Shown piece after piece: positions 8,758 through 16,760 of a stretch of 64,000 nt of DNA (position 1 is its first letter; each line of letters opens with the position of its first letter). Position numbers and translations under genes: made by a program. The DNA comes from Ascidiimonas meishanensis (GTDB lineage Bacteria > Bacteroidota > Bacteroidia > Flavobacteriales > Flavobacteriaceae): the NCBI RefSeq assembly GCF_037782385.1, contig NZ_JBBEXD010000003.1, forward strand, positions 310,001 to 374,000, written 5' to 3'. Below the pieces are notes generated by a model. It saw only the letters and a list, made by a program, of their open reading frames with translations, was not told the DNA's origin and ran no database searches.

Positions 8758-9592
8758 TTAAATGATCTATATTATTATAAAAGTGATACCATTTATCATG
8801 TAGCCTTCCTCTATATACAATCTTTGCATCTTTATTTACAATTAGATATTGAGGAACCTTTTTAATTCCTAGAGTCTTCCATGCAGATTTATCAGCCGCA
8901 AATAAGGTCTCAAACTCATATTTTGCAACAATTTTAGATGCTGTTAACACAGAATCTCTTGGGATAGGAAGATTGAGTGTATAAAATTTGACATCTTTAT
9001 TATTTGCATATTTTTTATTTAGTTTCTCATAATCGGGAAATTTCTCTATGCAACTACCACAGGAAGTAGACCAAAGATCAAGAATTAGGACTTTATCTTT
9101 TTCAAGGTTGTAAGGACTTTTATCGGATTTCAAAAGTGCCAGTTCTGGGAATTGTTGAACTTTAAAATCTTCTTCAAAAGCGAACGCAAACCAATTTTGA
9201 ATAAATAGAAAATTGATAAATGTTATTAAAACTCCAATAACGATCATACCTTTATAAGGAACTCCTTTTCGATAAATAAAGTAACCTAAAATTGCATATA
9301 AAATAGCACCTAACCAGATGGGCATAGTTGCAAAGAACCCCTTTTCAAAGATATTTTTCATGGATAAAAACCCATAGATAAGAATAAAAGGTAACATTAC
9401 AATGACATAAAGCCATGTTCTTGACCTGTTAAGTTTGGGTCGATTGGCTAGTAGCAAGCCTACTATGAAATAAAGTAGGCATACTAATAAGAATTGGAAA
9501 ACCCAATTGACAGCACCTGAGAAAAAACAAAAAAAGAATAGAAGTATTCCTGTAGCTAAGAGGAGAAAGTTACTATTATAATTTAGTTGCAT
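8738..9592 (-). CDS. membrane-anchored thioredoxin (multi-TM + TlpA-like domain)
   Basis: 284 aa. Residues ~8-140 contain about five hydrophobic helices, a layout like the MauE/DoxX-type redox membrane proteins. Residues ~145-284 form a TlpA/ResA-like thioredoxin domain with active site STSCGSCIEKFP and the cis-Pro loop KKVPQYLIVN. The catalytic domain is predicted to face the periplasm, where it would reduce, oxidise or isomerise disulfides. It starts 12 bases after the Cys-rich lipoprotein gene and overlaps the DUF1573 gene, so all three are co-transcribed. The natural inference is that it handles the eight cysteines of the upstream product. Confidence 0.85.
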   Translation of the reverse strand: MQLNYNSNFLLLATGILLFFFCFFSGAVNWVFQFLLVCLLYFIVGLLLANRPKLNRSRTWLYVIVMLPFILIYGFLSMKNIFEKGFFATMPIWLGAILYAILGYFIYRKGVPYKGMIVIGVLITFINFLFIQNWFAFAFEEDFKVQQFPELALLKSDKSPYNLEKDKVLILDLWSTSCGSCIEKFPDYEKLNKKYANNKDVKFYTLNLPIPRDSVLTASKIVAKYEFETLFAADKSAWKTLGIKKVPQYLIVNKDAKIVYRGRLHDKWYHFYNNIDHLIAKHLE

Positions 9593-9604
9593 TTTTTAAG
9601 ATAT

Positions 9605-10195
9605 TTAATTGCAACGACCATCGCATGGAGAACCCCATGCAATACCGCAGCCTGTGTATGTTGATTCGCAATCGGAACTTTCGCAATCGCTAAACCAACA
9701 ATAATCTTCTTTCTGACTACATTTACATTTATTGGAGGCAGGATTTCCATCCAGGTCAAGCTCTACCTCTCTTGATTCCACCATGGACTGATAGGATAAT
9801 GAGGTAAATATTTCCATAAATTCTTCCCGAGTGAACGATTTTTTGGCATCTTTAAGCCATGGTTTTATATGATTTTCTTGTATTTCTTTACTTGCCAGAC
9901 TTTCAAAGGCAAAAAAATCTTCAGAGAGTATATTCTTTAACGATTCTATTAAATCTAATTGTTGATTGTTTAAGGTTACTTTACGTCCGTATAGGGTAGA
10001 CTCTTCAAGAATCAAATTAAACTTATCATGCCAGATAGAACGTTTTTGTGCTGGGCTAAGCATAGAAAAAGCTTGTTTTTGCGCATCTCCAGTTAGACTT
10101 AAAACCTGAGACACGTCATCTTGTAGGGTATTAACATTGTCTTTCGAACAAGAAACAAATACAATACAGAGAAGTAATAAAATTAATCGTTTCAT
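9605..10195 (-). CDS. lipoprotein with C-terminal fulvocin C-like Cys-rich peptide
   Basis: About 196 aa. A lipoprotein signal (LLLLCIVFVSC) is followed by a ~130-aa helical region and then a 40-residue Cys-rich tail (DNA 9608-9727). The tail has eight Cys at tail positions 1, 3, 10, 15, 20, 27, 35 and 39, with DYC and TGCGIAW motifs. From memory this matches the spacing and the DYC / TGCG-x-x-W landmarks of fulvocin C, the 45-residue, four-disulfide bacteriocin of Myxococcus fulvus. The family name used for such proteins is 'bacteriocin fulvocin C-related'. Whether the tail is cleaved or toxic is unknown. It heads the operon with a thioredoxin and a DUF1573 lipoprotein. The start could be 10195 or the ATG at 10201; an upstream frame to 10261 is less likely because it puts the signal peptide too deep. 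Confidence 0.8.
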   Translation of the reverse strand: MKRLILLLLCIVFVSCSKDNVNTLQDDVSQVLSLTGDAQKQAFSMLSPAQKRSIWHDKFNLILEESTLYGRKVTLNNQQLDLIESLKNILSEDFFAFESLASKEIQENHIKPWLKDAKKSFTREEFMEIFTSLSYQSMVESREVELDLDGNPASNKCKCSQKEDYCWFSDCESSDCESTYTGCGIAWGSPCDGRCN

Positions 10196-10349
10196 TATCA
10201 TATTTATTGGTTGGCAGGTAATGTAATAAAAACGAATGGAATAAATAAAATATTCTTTCATATTTATAAGAATATAGCTACATTCTATTTATTACGAAAT
10301 AATGTGGATAGTTCAAGGTGACAAAACTGACAAAAAATCATACCGTTAA

Positions 10350-10373
10350 AACCTCGCTAAAGTTGGCGGGGTT
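10350..10373 (+). terminator. orphan terminator-like hairpin in a divergent gap
   Basis: AACCTCGC (10350-10357) pairs with GCGGGGTT (10366-10373; one G-U) and is followed by TTT plus further T residues on the plus strand. It lies between divergently transcribed genes, so no annotated plus-strand transcript ends here. It may end a small RNA or act as a leader attenuator for the 10414 gene. Confidence 0.6.
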
Positions 10374-10413
10374 TTTGCTTATATTATTGTAATTTTATAC
10401 AAAACTGTAAACT

Positions 10414-11115
10414 ATGTACGGAATAAGTCCTATGTATTGGGTAATTATAGGGGGGTTTATGCTCCTAAGTATGTTGGTGAGCCAGCGACTTAAAAGTAAA
10501 TTTAAAAAATATTCAAAATTACAGCTTCGCAATGGAATGAGTGGTGCAGAGATTGCTGAGAAAATGTTGGCAGATAATGGCATCTATGACGTGAAGGTAA
10601 CTTCCACGCCTGGAATGTTAACAGATCACTATAATCCTGCAAATAAAACAGTTAATTTAAGTGAAGGAGTGTATTCACAAAGGCATGCAGCAGCAGCAGC
10701 AGTAGCTGCACACGAGTGTGGTCATGCGGTGCAACATGCAAAAGGATATGAATGGCTACAAATGCGGTCTAAATTAGTACCTGTAGTTAATGTAGCTTCA
10801 GGCTTGTCTACTTGGTTAATATTTGGAGGTTTTATTTTGGGAGTAAGTTCAACTTTTGGTTATGGAGTTGCCTTAGCAGGAGTTGTACTCTTTGGTTTTG
10901 GAACCTTATTTAGCTTTATTACTTTGCCGGTTGAATACGATGCCAGTAATAGAGCGCTGGCTTGGTTGAAAGCTAAGAATATGGTAAGTCAGCAAGAATA
11001 TGCAGGTGCAGAAGATTCCTTAAAGTGGGCTGCCAGAACTTATGTAGTAGCAGCCTTGGGTTCTCTAGCCACCTTATTGTACTTTGCATTAAGAGTGTTG
11101 GGTAGCCGTGACTAA
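10414..11115 (+). CDS. YugP-type membrane zinc metallopeptidase
   Basis: 233-aa membrane protein of the neutral zinc metallopeptidase 2 / YugP family. A first hydrophobic segment (YWVIIGGFMLLSMLV) opens the protein. The zinc-binding HECGH is at residues 100-104, with His108 following. Two or three more membrane helices follow (WLIFGGFILGV, VALAGVVLFGFGTLFSFIT, VVAALGSLATLLYFAL) with the conserved PVEYDAS motif between them. The length is typical for the family. The physiological substrate is unknown. It is monocistronic, ending at a clear terminator, with an odd hairpin just upstream of its start. Confidence 0.9.
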   Translation: MYGISPMYWVIIGGFMLLSMLVSQRLKSKFKKYSKLQLRNGMSGAEIAEKMLADNGIYDVKVTSTPGMLTDHYNPANKTVNLSEGVYSQRHAAAAAVAAHECGHAVQHAKGYEWLQMRSKLVPVVNVASGLSTWLIFGGFILGVSSTFGYGVALAGVVLFGFGTLFSFITLPVEYDASNRALAWLKAKNMVSQQEYAGAEDSLKWAARTYVVAALGSLATLLYFALRVLGSRD

Positions 11116-11141
11116 AAAAGCATAAGAAATTATAATAGAAG

Positions 11142-11162
11142 CCCTGCACCACGTTTGCAGGG
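11142..11162 (+). terminator. Rho-independent terminator
   Basis: CCCTGCA (11142-11148) pairs with TGCAGGG (11156-11162) and is followed by seven T residues. It ends the yugP-like transcript and sits five bases from the convergent Lrp gene. Confidence 0.85.
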
Positions 11163-11167
11163 TTTTT

Positions 11168-11638
11168 TTATAAAGAGATTTGCCTGTCAATCTGTTGGTG
11201 CAGTGAGATAAACGTTTCTGTGCGCGAAACGCCTTCTATGGTTTGAATTTTGTGGTTAAGTAAGTTCATTAGGTGTTCATTATCCCTGCAAAGTATTTTA
11301 ACTAAAACACTCCAATTACCAGTCGTATAATGACATTCTAAAACTTCTGGAATATCCTTAAGCTGTTTTACAGCTTCTGGATTACGCATTGCTTTATCCA
11401 AAAAAATGCCAATAAATGCCATTGTAGAGTACCCAAGTACTTTTGGATTAATAATAAGCTTAGACGCTGCAATTAGATTAGAGGCTTCTAGTTTGCGTAA
11501 TCTTTGATGTATGGCGGCTCCTGAGATACCAATCTTACGGGCAATCTCCAAAATAGGCTTACGTGCATCTTCCATGAGGTATCTAAGAATTTCTTTATCA
11601 ATACCATCAATCTCTACAATTTCGTTAGCAATTTTCAT
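11168..11638 (-). CDS. Lrp/AsnC family transcriptional regulator
   Basis: 156 aa. The N-terminal winged helix-turn-helix is typical (DGIDKEILRYLMEDARKPILEIARKIGISGAAIHQRLRKLE), followed by the RAM ligand-binding domain, ending with the EGVSRTETFISLHQ strand. Such proteins bind amino acids and regulate their metabolism. It lies 53 bp downstream of the saccharopine dehydrogenase gene on the same strand, so it may control lysine breakdown and be co-transcribed with it. No specific operator could be identified. Confidence 0.92.
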   Translation of the reverse strand: MKIANEIVEIDGIDKEILRYLMEDARKPILEIARKIGISGAAIHQRLRKLEASNLIAASKLIINPKVLGYSTMAFIGIFLDKAMRNPEAVKQLKDIPEVLECHYTTGNWSVLVKILCRDNEHLMNLLNHKIQTIEGVSRTETFISLHQQIDRQISL

Positions 11639-11691
11639 ATAACTGTTTCAAATTCTAAGTAAATATACAAAAACAGCTTATATTCAATAAC

Positions 11692-13062
11692 TTAATCTGC
11701 CACATTGTCGGGATTGTATCCTACATAAGGAACTTCTTTTTCAATAAATTCTATATCAAACTTTTTGAGTTCTTCTAAGATAGGTTTATAGATTTCCTTT
11801 GAAATAGGAATCTGTACTCCGGTATTTTTAATCTGTTTATTAAGTATTTGTAGGGTGGCAATGGCTACAGGCAAACCTACAGTTTTGGCCATTGCCGTAT
11901 AAGTGCGATCCTTGCCTAAGCAAACCATACTGGCGTCTATTTGTCTTTTTTTACCTTCTAATTCAAAGCCAAATTTATGATACATAACAATCATATCTTT
12001 ATCCTCATCCTGTAAGGTCCATGATGCTTCTAAAATCTTTTGAAGTACTTTAGCGGGCGTTGCATTTTTAAGCCCTACTTTTTTATCGGAATTTAAAAGG
12101 TCAAGTTCCATGAGTTTATTCCACATAATATCATCCTGATCAATTTTAAGGTAATGTCTCAGTTTGAGTTCTACAGAATCTGTAAGCGAATAGGGAAGAA
12201 ATGAATTAACATAATCTCGATAAGACATGTTTTCAGACCCTTCCAATTCGTAGCTGTCATCTGTAAGCCCTAATTGCACAAACATGTTCCAGGCTTTTGA
12301 GAACCCAACCCGCCTCATGGTTCCGCGATATAATGTAAGCGCATCTTCAAGGCCGTACGCTTCCCTATATTTTAATGAGTCTCGATTGGCATACACTTCA
12401 AATTTGCCATACTTCTCAATATCAAGGAATTCTGTACGTCTAAAAAGTTTATGATAAGGAATGTATTTATAGCTACCTTCTTGAATAAATTTAGCTGCTC
12501 CGCCTTGTCCAGCAAGCACTACATTTTTTGGATTCCAAGTGAATTTGTAATTCCAAAGATTGTGATCGCTCTCTGGAGCTACCAAACCTCCTGTAAAAGA
12601 TTCAAATAATAATATTTCACCGCCCTTTTCCCTTATTCTGTCTATAATCTCCATAGCACTCATATGGTCTATGCCGGGATCAACACCTATTTCATTCATA
12701 AAAATAAGTCCGCTTTTTTTTACCTCAGCATCCAATGCTTTCATTGGGTCACTTACATAAGATGCGGTAACCATGTTTTTCTTAAAAGTAAGACAGTCTT
12801 TAGCAACTTCCATATGCAGAGATGCAGGGAGCATGGAAACTACGATGTCTGCTTCTTTAATAGCATTTTGCCTTTGCTGCATATTAAAGATATCTAATTG
12901 AATTACCCGCGAATTTGGATGATTCTGCAATAAATTAATTGCATTTTCAGGATAAAGATCTCCAATGGTAATAAAGAGTTCTTCGCTTTTGCTTTTATCT
13001 AAAAAATATTGAATAAGATATGAAGTAGATTTTCCTCCTCCAATGATCAAAATATTTCGCAT
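11692..13062 (-). CDS. saccharopine dehydrogenase-like oxidoreductase
   Basis: 456 aa. An N-terminal Rossmann domain opens with ILIIGGGKSTSYLIQYFLDKS, and the middle carries the motif IGVDPGIDHMSAMEII typical of glutamate-forming saccharopine dehydrogenase (LYS9/LYS1 C-terminal type). The enzyme likely splits or forms saccharopine in lysine degradation using NAD(P). Flavobacteria make lysine by the diaminopimelate route, so catabolism is the expected role. It is followed by an Lrp-type regulator on the same strand. Its length and complete motifs argue for a functional gene. Confidence 0.88.
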   Translation of the reverse strand: MRNILIIGGGKSTSYLIQYFLDKSKSEELFITIGDLYPENAINLLQNHPNSRVIQLDIFNMQQRQNAIKEADIVVSMLPASLHMEVAKDCLTFKKNMVTASYVSDPMKALDAEVKKSGLIFMNEIGVDPGIDHMSAMEIIDRIREKGGEILLFESFTGGLVAPESDHNLWNYKFTWNPKNVVLAGQGGAAKFIQEGSYKYIPYHKLFRRTEFLDIEKYGKFEVYANRDSLKYREAYGLEDALTLYRGTMRRVGFSKAWNMFVQLGLTDDSYELEGSENMSYRDYVNSFLPYSLTDSVELKLRHYLKIDQDDIMWNKLMELDLLNSDKKVGLKNATPAKVLQKILEASWTLQDEDKDMIVMYHKFGFELEGKKRQIDASMVCLGKDRTYTAMAKTVGLPVAIATLQILNKQIKNTGVQIPISKEIYKPILEELKKFDIEFIEKEVPYVGYNPDNVAD

Positions 13063-13152
13063 ACTGATATTCTTCTGTAACTTTGTAATCGTTTAATTTA
13101 TTCACGAATGTAGCAAATTGTTATATCTATAAAAAATATTGAATATTAAGTT

Positions 13153-13542
13153 ATGAAAAAAACAATTTTAATCTTTGGTTCTCTGTTTGGAATGTTGGCG
13201 GTTGTTTTTGGAGCATTTGGGGCGCATGCACTAGAGAAAGTGTTAAATGAGAATGCCATTGCTACTTTTGAAACGGCTGTTAAATATCAAATGTACCATG
13301 CTTTGTTATTACTTTTTCTGGGTTCCTCAAATGTTTTTTCTCATAACACTTTAAAGCTCTTAAAGAGCTTTCTTATTTTAGGAATAGTACTTTTTTCAGG
13401 TTCTATATATTTATTGGCTACAAATACACTCACATCATTTGATTTTAAAATTATTGGTTTTATAACTCCCATAGGCGGGGGATTATTAATAGTAAGTTGG
13501 GCGCTTATGTTTTATAAGTTAATCACTACAAAGAGAGAATAA
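13153..13542 (+). CDS. DUF423 (YgdD-like) small membrane protein
   Basis: 129 aa with four hydrophobic segments. The opening FGSLFGMLAVVFGAFGAHALE and the AVKYQMYHALLLLFLG motif are hallmarks of DUF423. Function is unknown; the protein is predicted to sit in the inner membrane. It is divergent from the saccharopine dehydrogenase gene across 90 bp and lies upstream of pckA on the same strand, but pckA has its own promoter. Confidence 0.88.
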   Translation: MKKTILIFGSLFGMLAVVFGAFGAHALEKVLNENAIATFETAVKYQMYHALLLLFLGSSNVFSHNTLKLLKSFLILGIVLFSGSIYLLATNTLTSFDFKIIGFITPIGGGLLIVSWALMFYKLITTKRE

Positions 13543-13558
13543 ATCGATAGCGAAAACG

Positions 13559-13586
13559 TTTGAGTAGGTAATATTTTGTATTTTTG
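13559..13586 (+). promoter_or_regulatory. pckA promoter
   Basis: TTTG (13559-13562) and TATTTTTG (13579-13586) are 16 bases apart, close to the Bacteroidetes -33/-7 pattern. The start codon is at 13620, giving a leader of about 27 bases with an A-rich sequence just before the ATG. Confidence 0.7.
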
Positions 13587-13619
13587 CGATGCAAAACTAA
13601 CCTTTCAAACCATTAAAAA

Positions 13620-15227
13620 ATGGAAAATAATATCTTAATAACGAAAACGATTTCGTTAACAAGTTATGGTATAAAAAATACGAATGTACGCTACCAATTA
13701 TCAGCAGATAAGCTTCATGAAATAAGTATTGCTCATGGTATGGGCTTAGAAGCTTCTTCAGGAGCACTGGCCATTAATACAGGAGAATTTACAGGGAGAT
13801 CTCCCAAAGATCGGTTTATTGTAAAAGATGCTATCACTACAGATAAGGTATGGTGGGGTACTATTAATATTCCTTTTGAACCAAGTGATTTTGACAAACT
13901 ATATGATAAAGTGGTTTCTTATCTCTCTGGAAAAGAACTGTATGTAAGGGATTGTTATGCTTGCGCAGATGATAATTACAAAACCAACATAAGAGTAATA
14001 AATGAGTATCCATGGAGTAACTTATTTGTTTTCAATATGTTTTTAAGGCCTGAAAGTAAAGATTTGGAGAATTTTGATCCTGAATGGACTGTCATTAATG
14101 CGCCAGGCTTTATGGCTAATCCGGAAGAAGATGGAACGCGCCAACATAATTTTGCTATTTTGAACTTTTCAAAAAAAATAGCTTTAATAGGAGGCACGGG
14201 TTATACGGGTGAAATTAAGAAAGGAATTTTTTCGGCATTAAATTTTTTGCTTCCTGTTTATAAAAATACATTACCCATGCATTGTAGTGCAAATGTTGGG
14301 GAAGAAGGAGATACTGCCATATTTTTTGGGCTTTCGGGAACAGGTAAAACTACTTTATCAGCAGATCCTAACCGAAGATTAATTGGTGATGATGAGCATG
14401 GATGGACTGCAGAAAATACTGTTTTTAATTTTGAGGGTGGATGCTATGCTAAAGTGATTAATTTGTCTGAAGAAAGCGAACCAGAAATATATGGAGCTAT
14501 TAAACGAGGCGCGTTGCTAGAGAATGTAGTTATGAATGCAAAGGGAGAAGTAGATTTTGGAAATACTTCAATCACTCAAAATACAAGAGTAAGTTATCCT
14601 ATTTATCATATTGATAATATTCAAGAGCCAAGTATCGGTAAAAATCCCAAAAATATATTTTTTCTAACAGCCGATGCATTTGGAGTATTACCTCCTATTT
14701 CCAAATTAACACCAGGCCAAGCTGCATATCATTTTATATCAGGATATACTGCAAAAGTAGCGGGAACAGAAGCAGGAATAAATGAGCCAGTACCTAGTTT
14801 TTCTGCTTGTTTTGGCGCACCTTTCATGCCATTACATCCTACCCATTATGCGGAGATGTTAAGTAAAAAAATGCAAGAAGCGGGTGTTAATGTCTGGCTT
14901 ATTAATACGGGATGGACTGGTGGACCTTATGGTATAGGAAAAAGAATGCAATTAAAATATACGCGTGCTATGATTACGTCAGCTATGAAAGGACAACTAG
15001 ACCAGGTCAATTATGAAAATTATCATATTCACTCTGTATTTGGTGTTGCTCAACCAAGAACTTGCCCAGGTGTTCCTACTGAAGTGTTGAGTCCTAGAAA
15101 AACATGGAATAATGATAAGGGCTACTATAAGAAGGCTCAAGAGCTTGCAGATGCTTTTAAAGCGAACTTTAAAAAGTTTGAAGCGTATGCAAATAAGGAA
15201 ACTTTGGAAGGAGGGCCTTTGGTGTAA
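13620..15227 (+). CDS. pckA: phosphoenolpyruvate carboxykinase (ATP)
   Basis: Converts oxaloacetate + ATP to phosphoenolpyruvate + CO2 in gluconeogenesis (cytoplasm). Typical 535-aa length. The N-terminal GEFTGRSPKDRFIV motif, the P-loop GLSGTGKTTLS (around residues 236-246) and the adjacent metal-binding LIGDDEHGW are all visible, as is the Arg/Lys-rich C-terminal half. The P-loop marks the ATP-dependent rather than the GTP-dependent enzyme. It is monocistronic with a recognisable promoter and a strong bidirectional terminator. Confidence 0.98.
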   Translation: MENNILITKTISLTSYGIKNTNVRYQLSADKLHEISIAHGMGLEASSGALAINTGEFTGRSPKDRFIVKDAITTDKVWWGTINIPFEPSDFDKLYDKVVSYLSGKELYVRDCYACADDNYKTNIRVINEYPWSNLFVFNMFLRPESKDLENFDPEWTVINAPGFMANPEEDGTRQHNFAILNFSKKIALIGGTGYTGEIKKGIFSALNFLLPVYKNTLPMHCSANVGEEGDTAIFFGLSGTGKTTLSADPNRRLIGDDEHGWTAENTVFNFEGGCYAKVINLSEESEPEIYGAIKRGALLENVVMNAKGEVDFGNTSITQNTRVSYPIYHIDNIQEPSIGKNPKNIFFLTADAFGVLPPISKLTPGQAAYHFISGYTAKVAGTEAGINEPVPSFSACFGAPFMPLHPTHYAEMLSKKMQEAGVNVWLINTGWTGGPYGIGKRMQLKYTRAMITSAMKGQLDQVNYENYHIHSVFGVAQPRTCPGVPTEVLSPRKTWNNDKGYYKKAQELADAFKANFKKFEAYANKETLEGGPLV

Positions 15228-15260
15228 TTTAAAAAGTAGCGAAAATCACTTTCCATAAAA

Positions 15261-15285
15261 AAATGCCTGCTTCAAGCAGGCATTT
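15261..15285. terminator. bidirectional terminator between pckA and hemD
   Basis: AAATGCCTGC (15261-15270) pairs perfectly with GCAGGCATTT (15276-15285) around a 5-base loop. It is flanked by A residues on the left and T residues on the right, so it terminates both convergent transcripts. Confidence 0.9.
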
Positions 15286-15302
15286 TTTTATATAAACAAC
15301 AA

Positions 15303-16049
15303 TTATTTCTTATTTGCTTCCGATATGTATTTTTCTAAAGCCATAGTCATAGAAGGGGTTTCCGGAGTTGGAGCCTCTATATCTATGCGAAGTCCTGCAT
15401 CGTTAGCCGCCCGAACAGTGCTGTTACCAAAAACAGCAATGCGGGTATTATTTTGTTCAAAATCTGGAAAATTTTTAAACAATGATTCAATACCTGAGGG
15501 ACTAAAGAAAACTAAAATATCATAATAAACATTTCTCAGGTCAGACAGATCGCTAATCACCGTTTTGTACAAAATACCTCTCGTCCATCCTATTTTTAAA
15601 TCGTCTAGTATTTTGGGCACTTCTGGTTTTAAAACATCAGAAGAAGGGAGTAGAAATTTTTCGTCTTTGTACTTCTTAATCAGTGGAGCAAGATCTTTAA
15701 AAGCCATCTTACCTACGTATATTTTACGCTTTCTATAAACTACATATTTCTGTAAATAATAAGCAACCGCTTCTGATTGGCAGAAATATTTCATAGAGTC
15801 TGGAACCTTGAATCGCATTTCTTCAGCAATTCTAAAGAAATGGTTAATTGAGTTTCGGCTAGTAAGAATAATAGCTGTATACTGTGAAAGGTCTATTTTT
15901 TGTTGCCTTACTTCTCTAGCATCAACACCTTCTACGTGAATAAAAGGTCTAAAATCAATTTTTACTTTTTGTTTTTCTATAAGCCGGATGTAAGGAGAAT
16001 TTTCTACTTTAGGCTCTGGTTGGGAAACCAAAATTGTCTTCACTTTCAT
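15303..16049 (-). CDS. hemD: uroporphyrinogen-III synthase
   Basis: 248 aa. Cyclises hydroxymethylbilane to uroporphyrinogen III in heme biosynthesis. Sequence conservation is low in this family, but the layout fits: an N-terminal half with IILTSRNSINHFF and a C-terminal half with DILVFFSPSGIESLFKNF and IAVFGNSTVRAANDAGLRIDIEAPTPETPSM. The placement directly behind a DUF4271 gene (27-bp gap) is the arrangement I associate with Bacteroidetes hemD. It is the last gene of the GT39/DUF4271/hemD transcription unit. Confidence 0.88.
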   Translation of the reverse strand: MKVKTILVSQPEPKVENSPYIRLIEKQKVKIDFRPFIHVEGVDAREVRQQKIDLSQYTAIILTSRNSINHFFRIAEEMRFKVPDSMKYFCQSEAVAYYLQKYVVYRKRKIYVGKMAFKDLAPLIKKYKDEKFLLPSSDVLKPEVPKILDDLKIGWTRGILYKTVISDLSDLRNVYYDILVFFSPSGIESLFKNFPDFEQNNTRIAVFGNSTVRAANDAGLRIDIEAPTPETPSMTMALEKYISEANKK

Positions 16050-16076
16050 ATAAACCTTTAGTTTAGTCCTTCGTTA

Positions 16077-16760
16077 TTAGTAAACCCACTTATAAATAAG
16101 TAAATAGGGTGCAATTTCAAGTGCGCAAAGATACAAAATAAAATAAAACAGACGTGATTGTATTAGTTTTTGATGATTTCGTAGTGTAAGAATAAAAGAA
16201 ATTAAATTTAAGACTAAGAAAAGCCCTATGGTTAAGATAGTTATAACCTCTTTATTCAAAGTGCTATAGATTATCAAAGCCAAAAATGGCAATAGAATAA
16301 TAGCGATATAATTCCGGTAGCTAACTTTATGGAAATTATAATATTCAGAAAATTTTTCCAATTCAAAGATTTCGGCTAACAATTTTTCTAAATAAAATTT
16401 AAAAAGAATAAATAGGGTAAGTATTAAAATGATTACAAGTAGCGGAACGTCTAATTCTTCACCAAACAGCGCGAATGTTAACTTTATAAGAATACTAAAG
16501 ATAATTACCTGATTGGAGAATAGTAAAATGTTGAACCAATTTAAATTTAATTGTTTGTCTTTACCGTAAATTTTAAGGTATTTATTTGAAAACAATAAAA
16601 TCAAGAAACTTGAAAATCTAGTTTCATCTGTAATTTTAACAACGGTTATCAACAGAAAACAAATAGCTAGTAGAATTGTTTCTGTAGTATGATAATCTAT
16701 ATTTCGTAGTACAACTTCCAAATTTTTAGCGTATTGGAATAATGTTTCCTTGAAAACCAA
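16077..16760 (-). CDS. DUF4271 membrane protein
   Basis: 227-aa integral membrane protein with about six hydrophobic segments and short basic loops. The FHKVSYRNYIAIILLPFLALIIY region and final transmembrane span match DUF4271, a Bacteroidetes-specific family of unknown function. The gene overlaps the 3' end of the GT39 gene by 35 bp and precedes hemD. The link with hemD is recurrent in the phylum, so a role in heme or envelope assembly is possible but unproven. Confidence 0.8.
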   Translation of the reverse strand: MVFKETLFQYAKNLEVVLRNIDYHTTETILLAICFLLITVVKITDETRFSSFLILLFSNKYLKIYGKDKQLNLNWFNILLFSNQVIIFSILIKLTFALFGEELDVPLLVIILILTLFILFKFYLEKLLAEIFELEKFSEYYNFHKVSYRNYIAIILLPFLALIIYSTLNKEVITILTIGLFLVLNLISFILTLRNHQKLIQSRLFYFILYLCALEIAPYLLIYKWVY

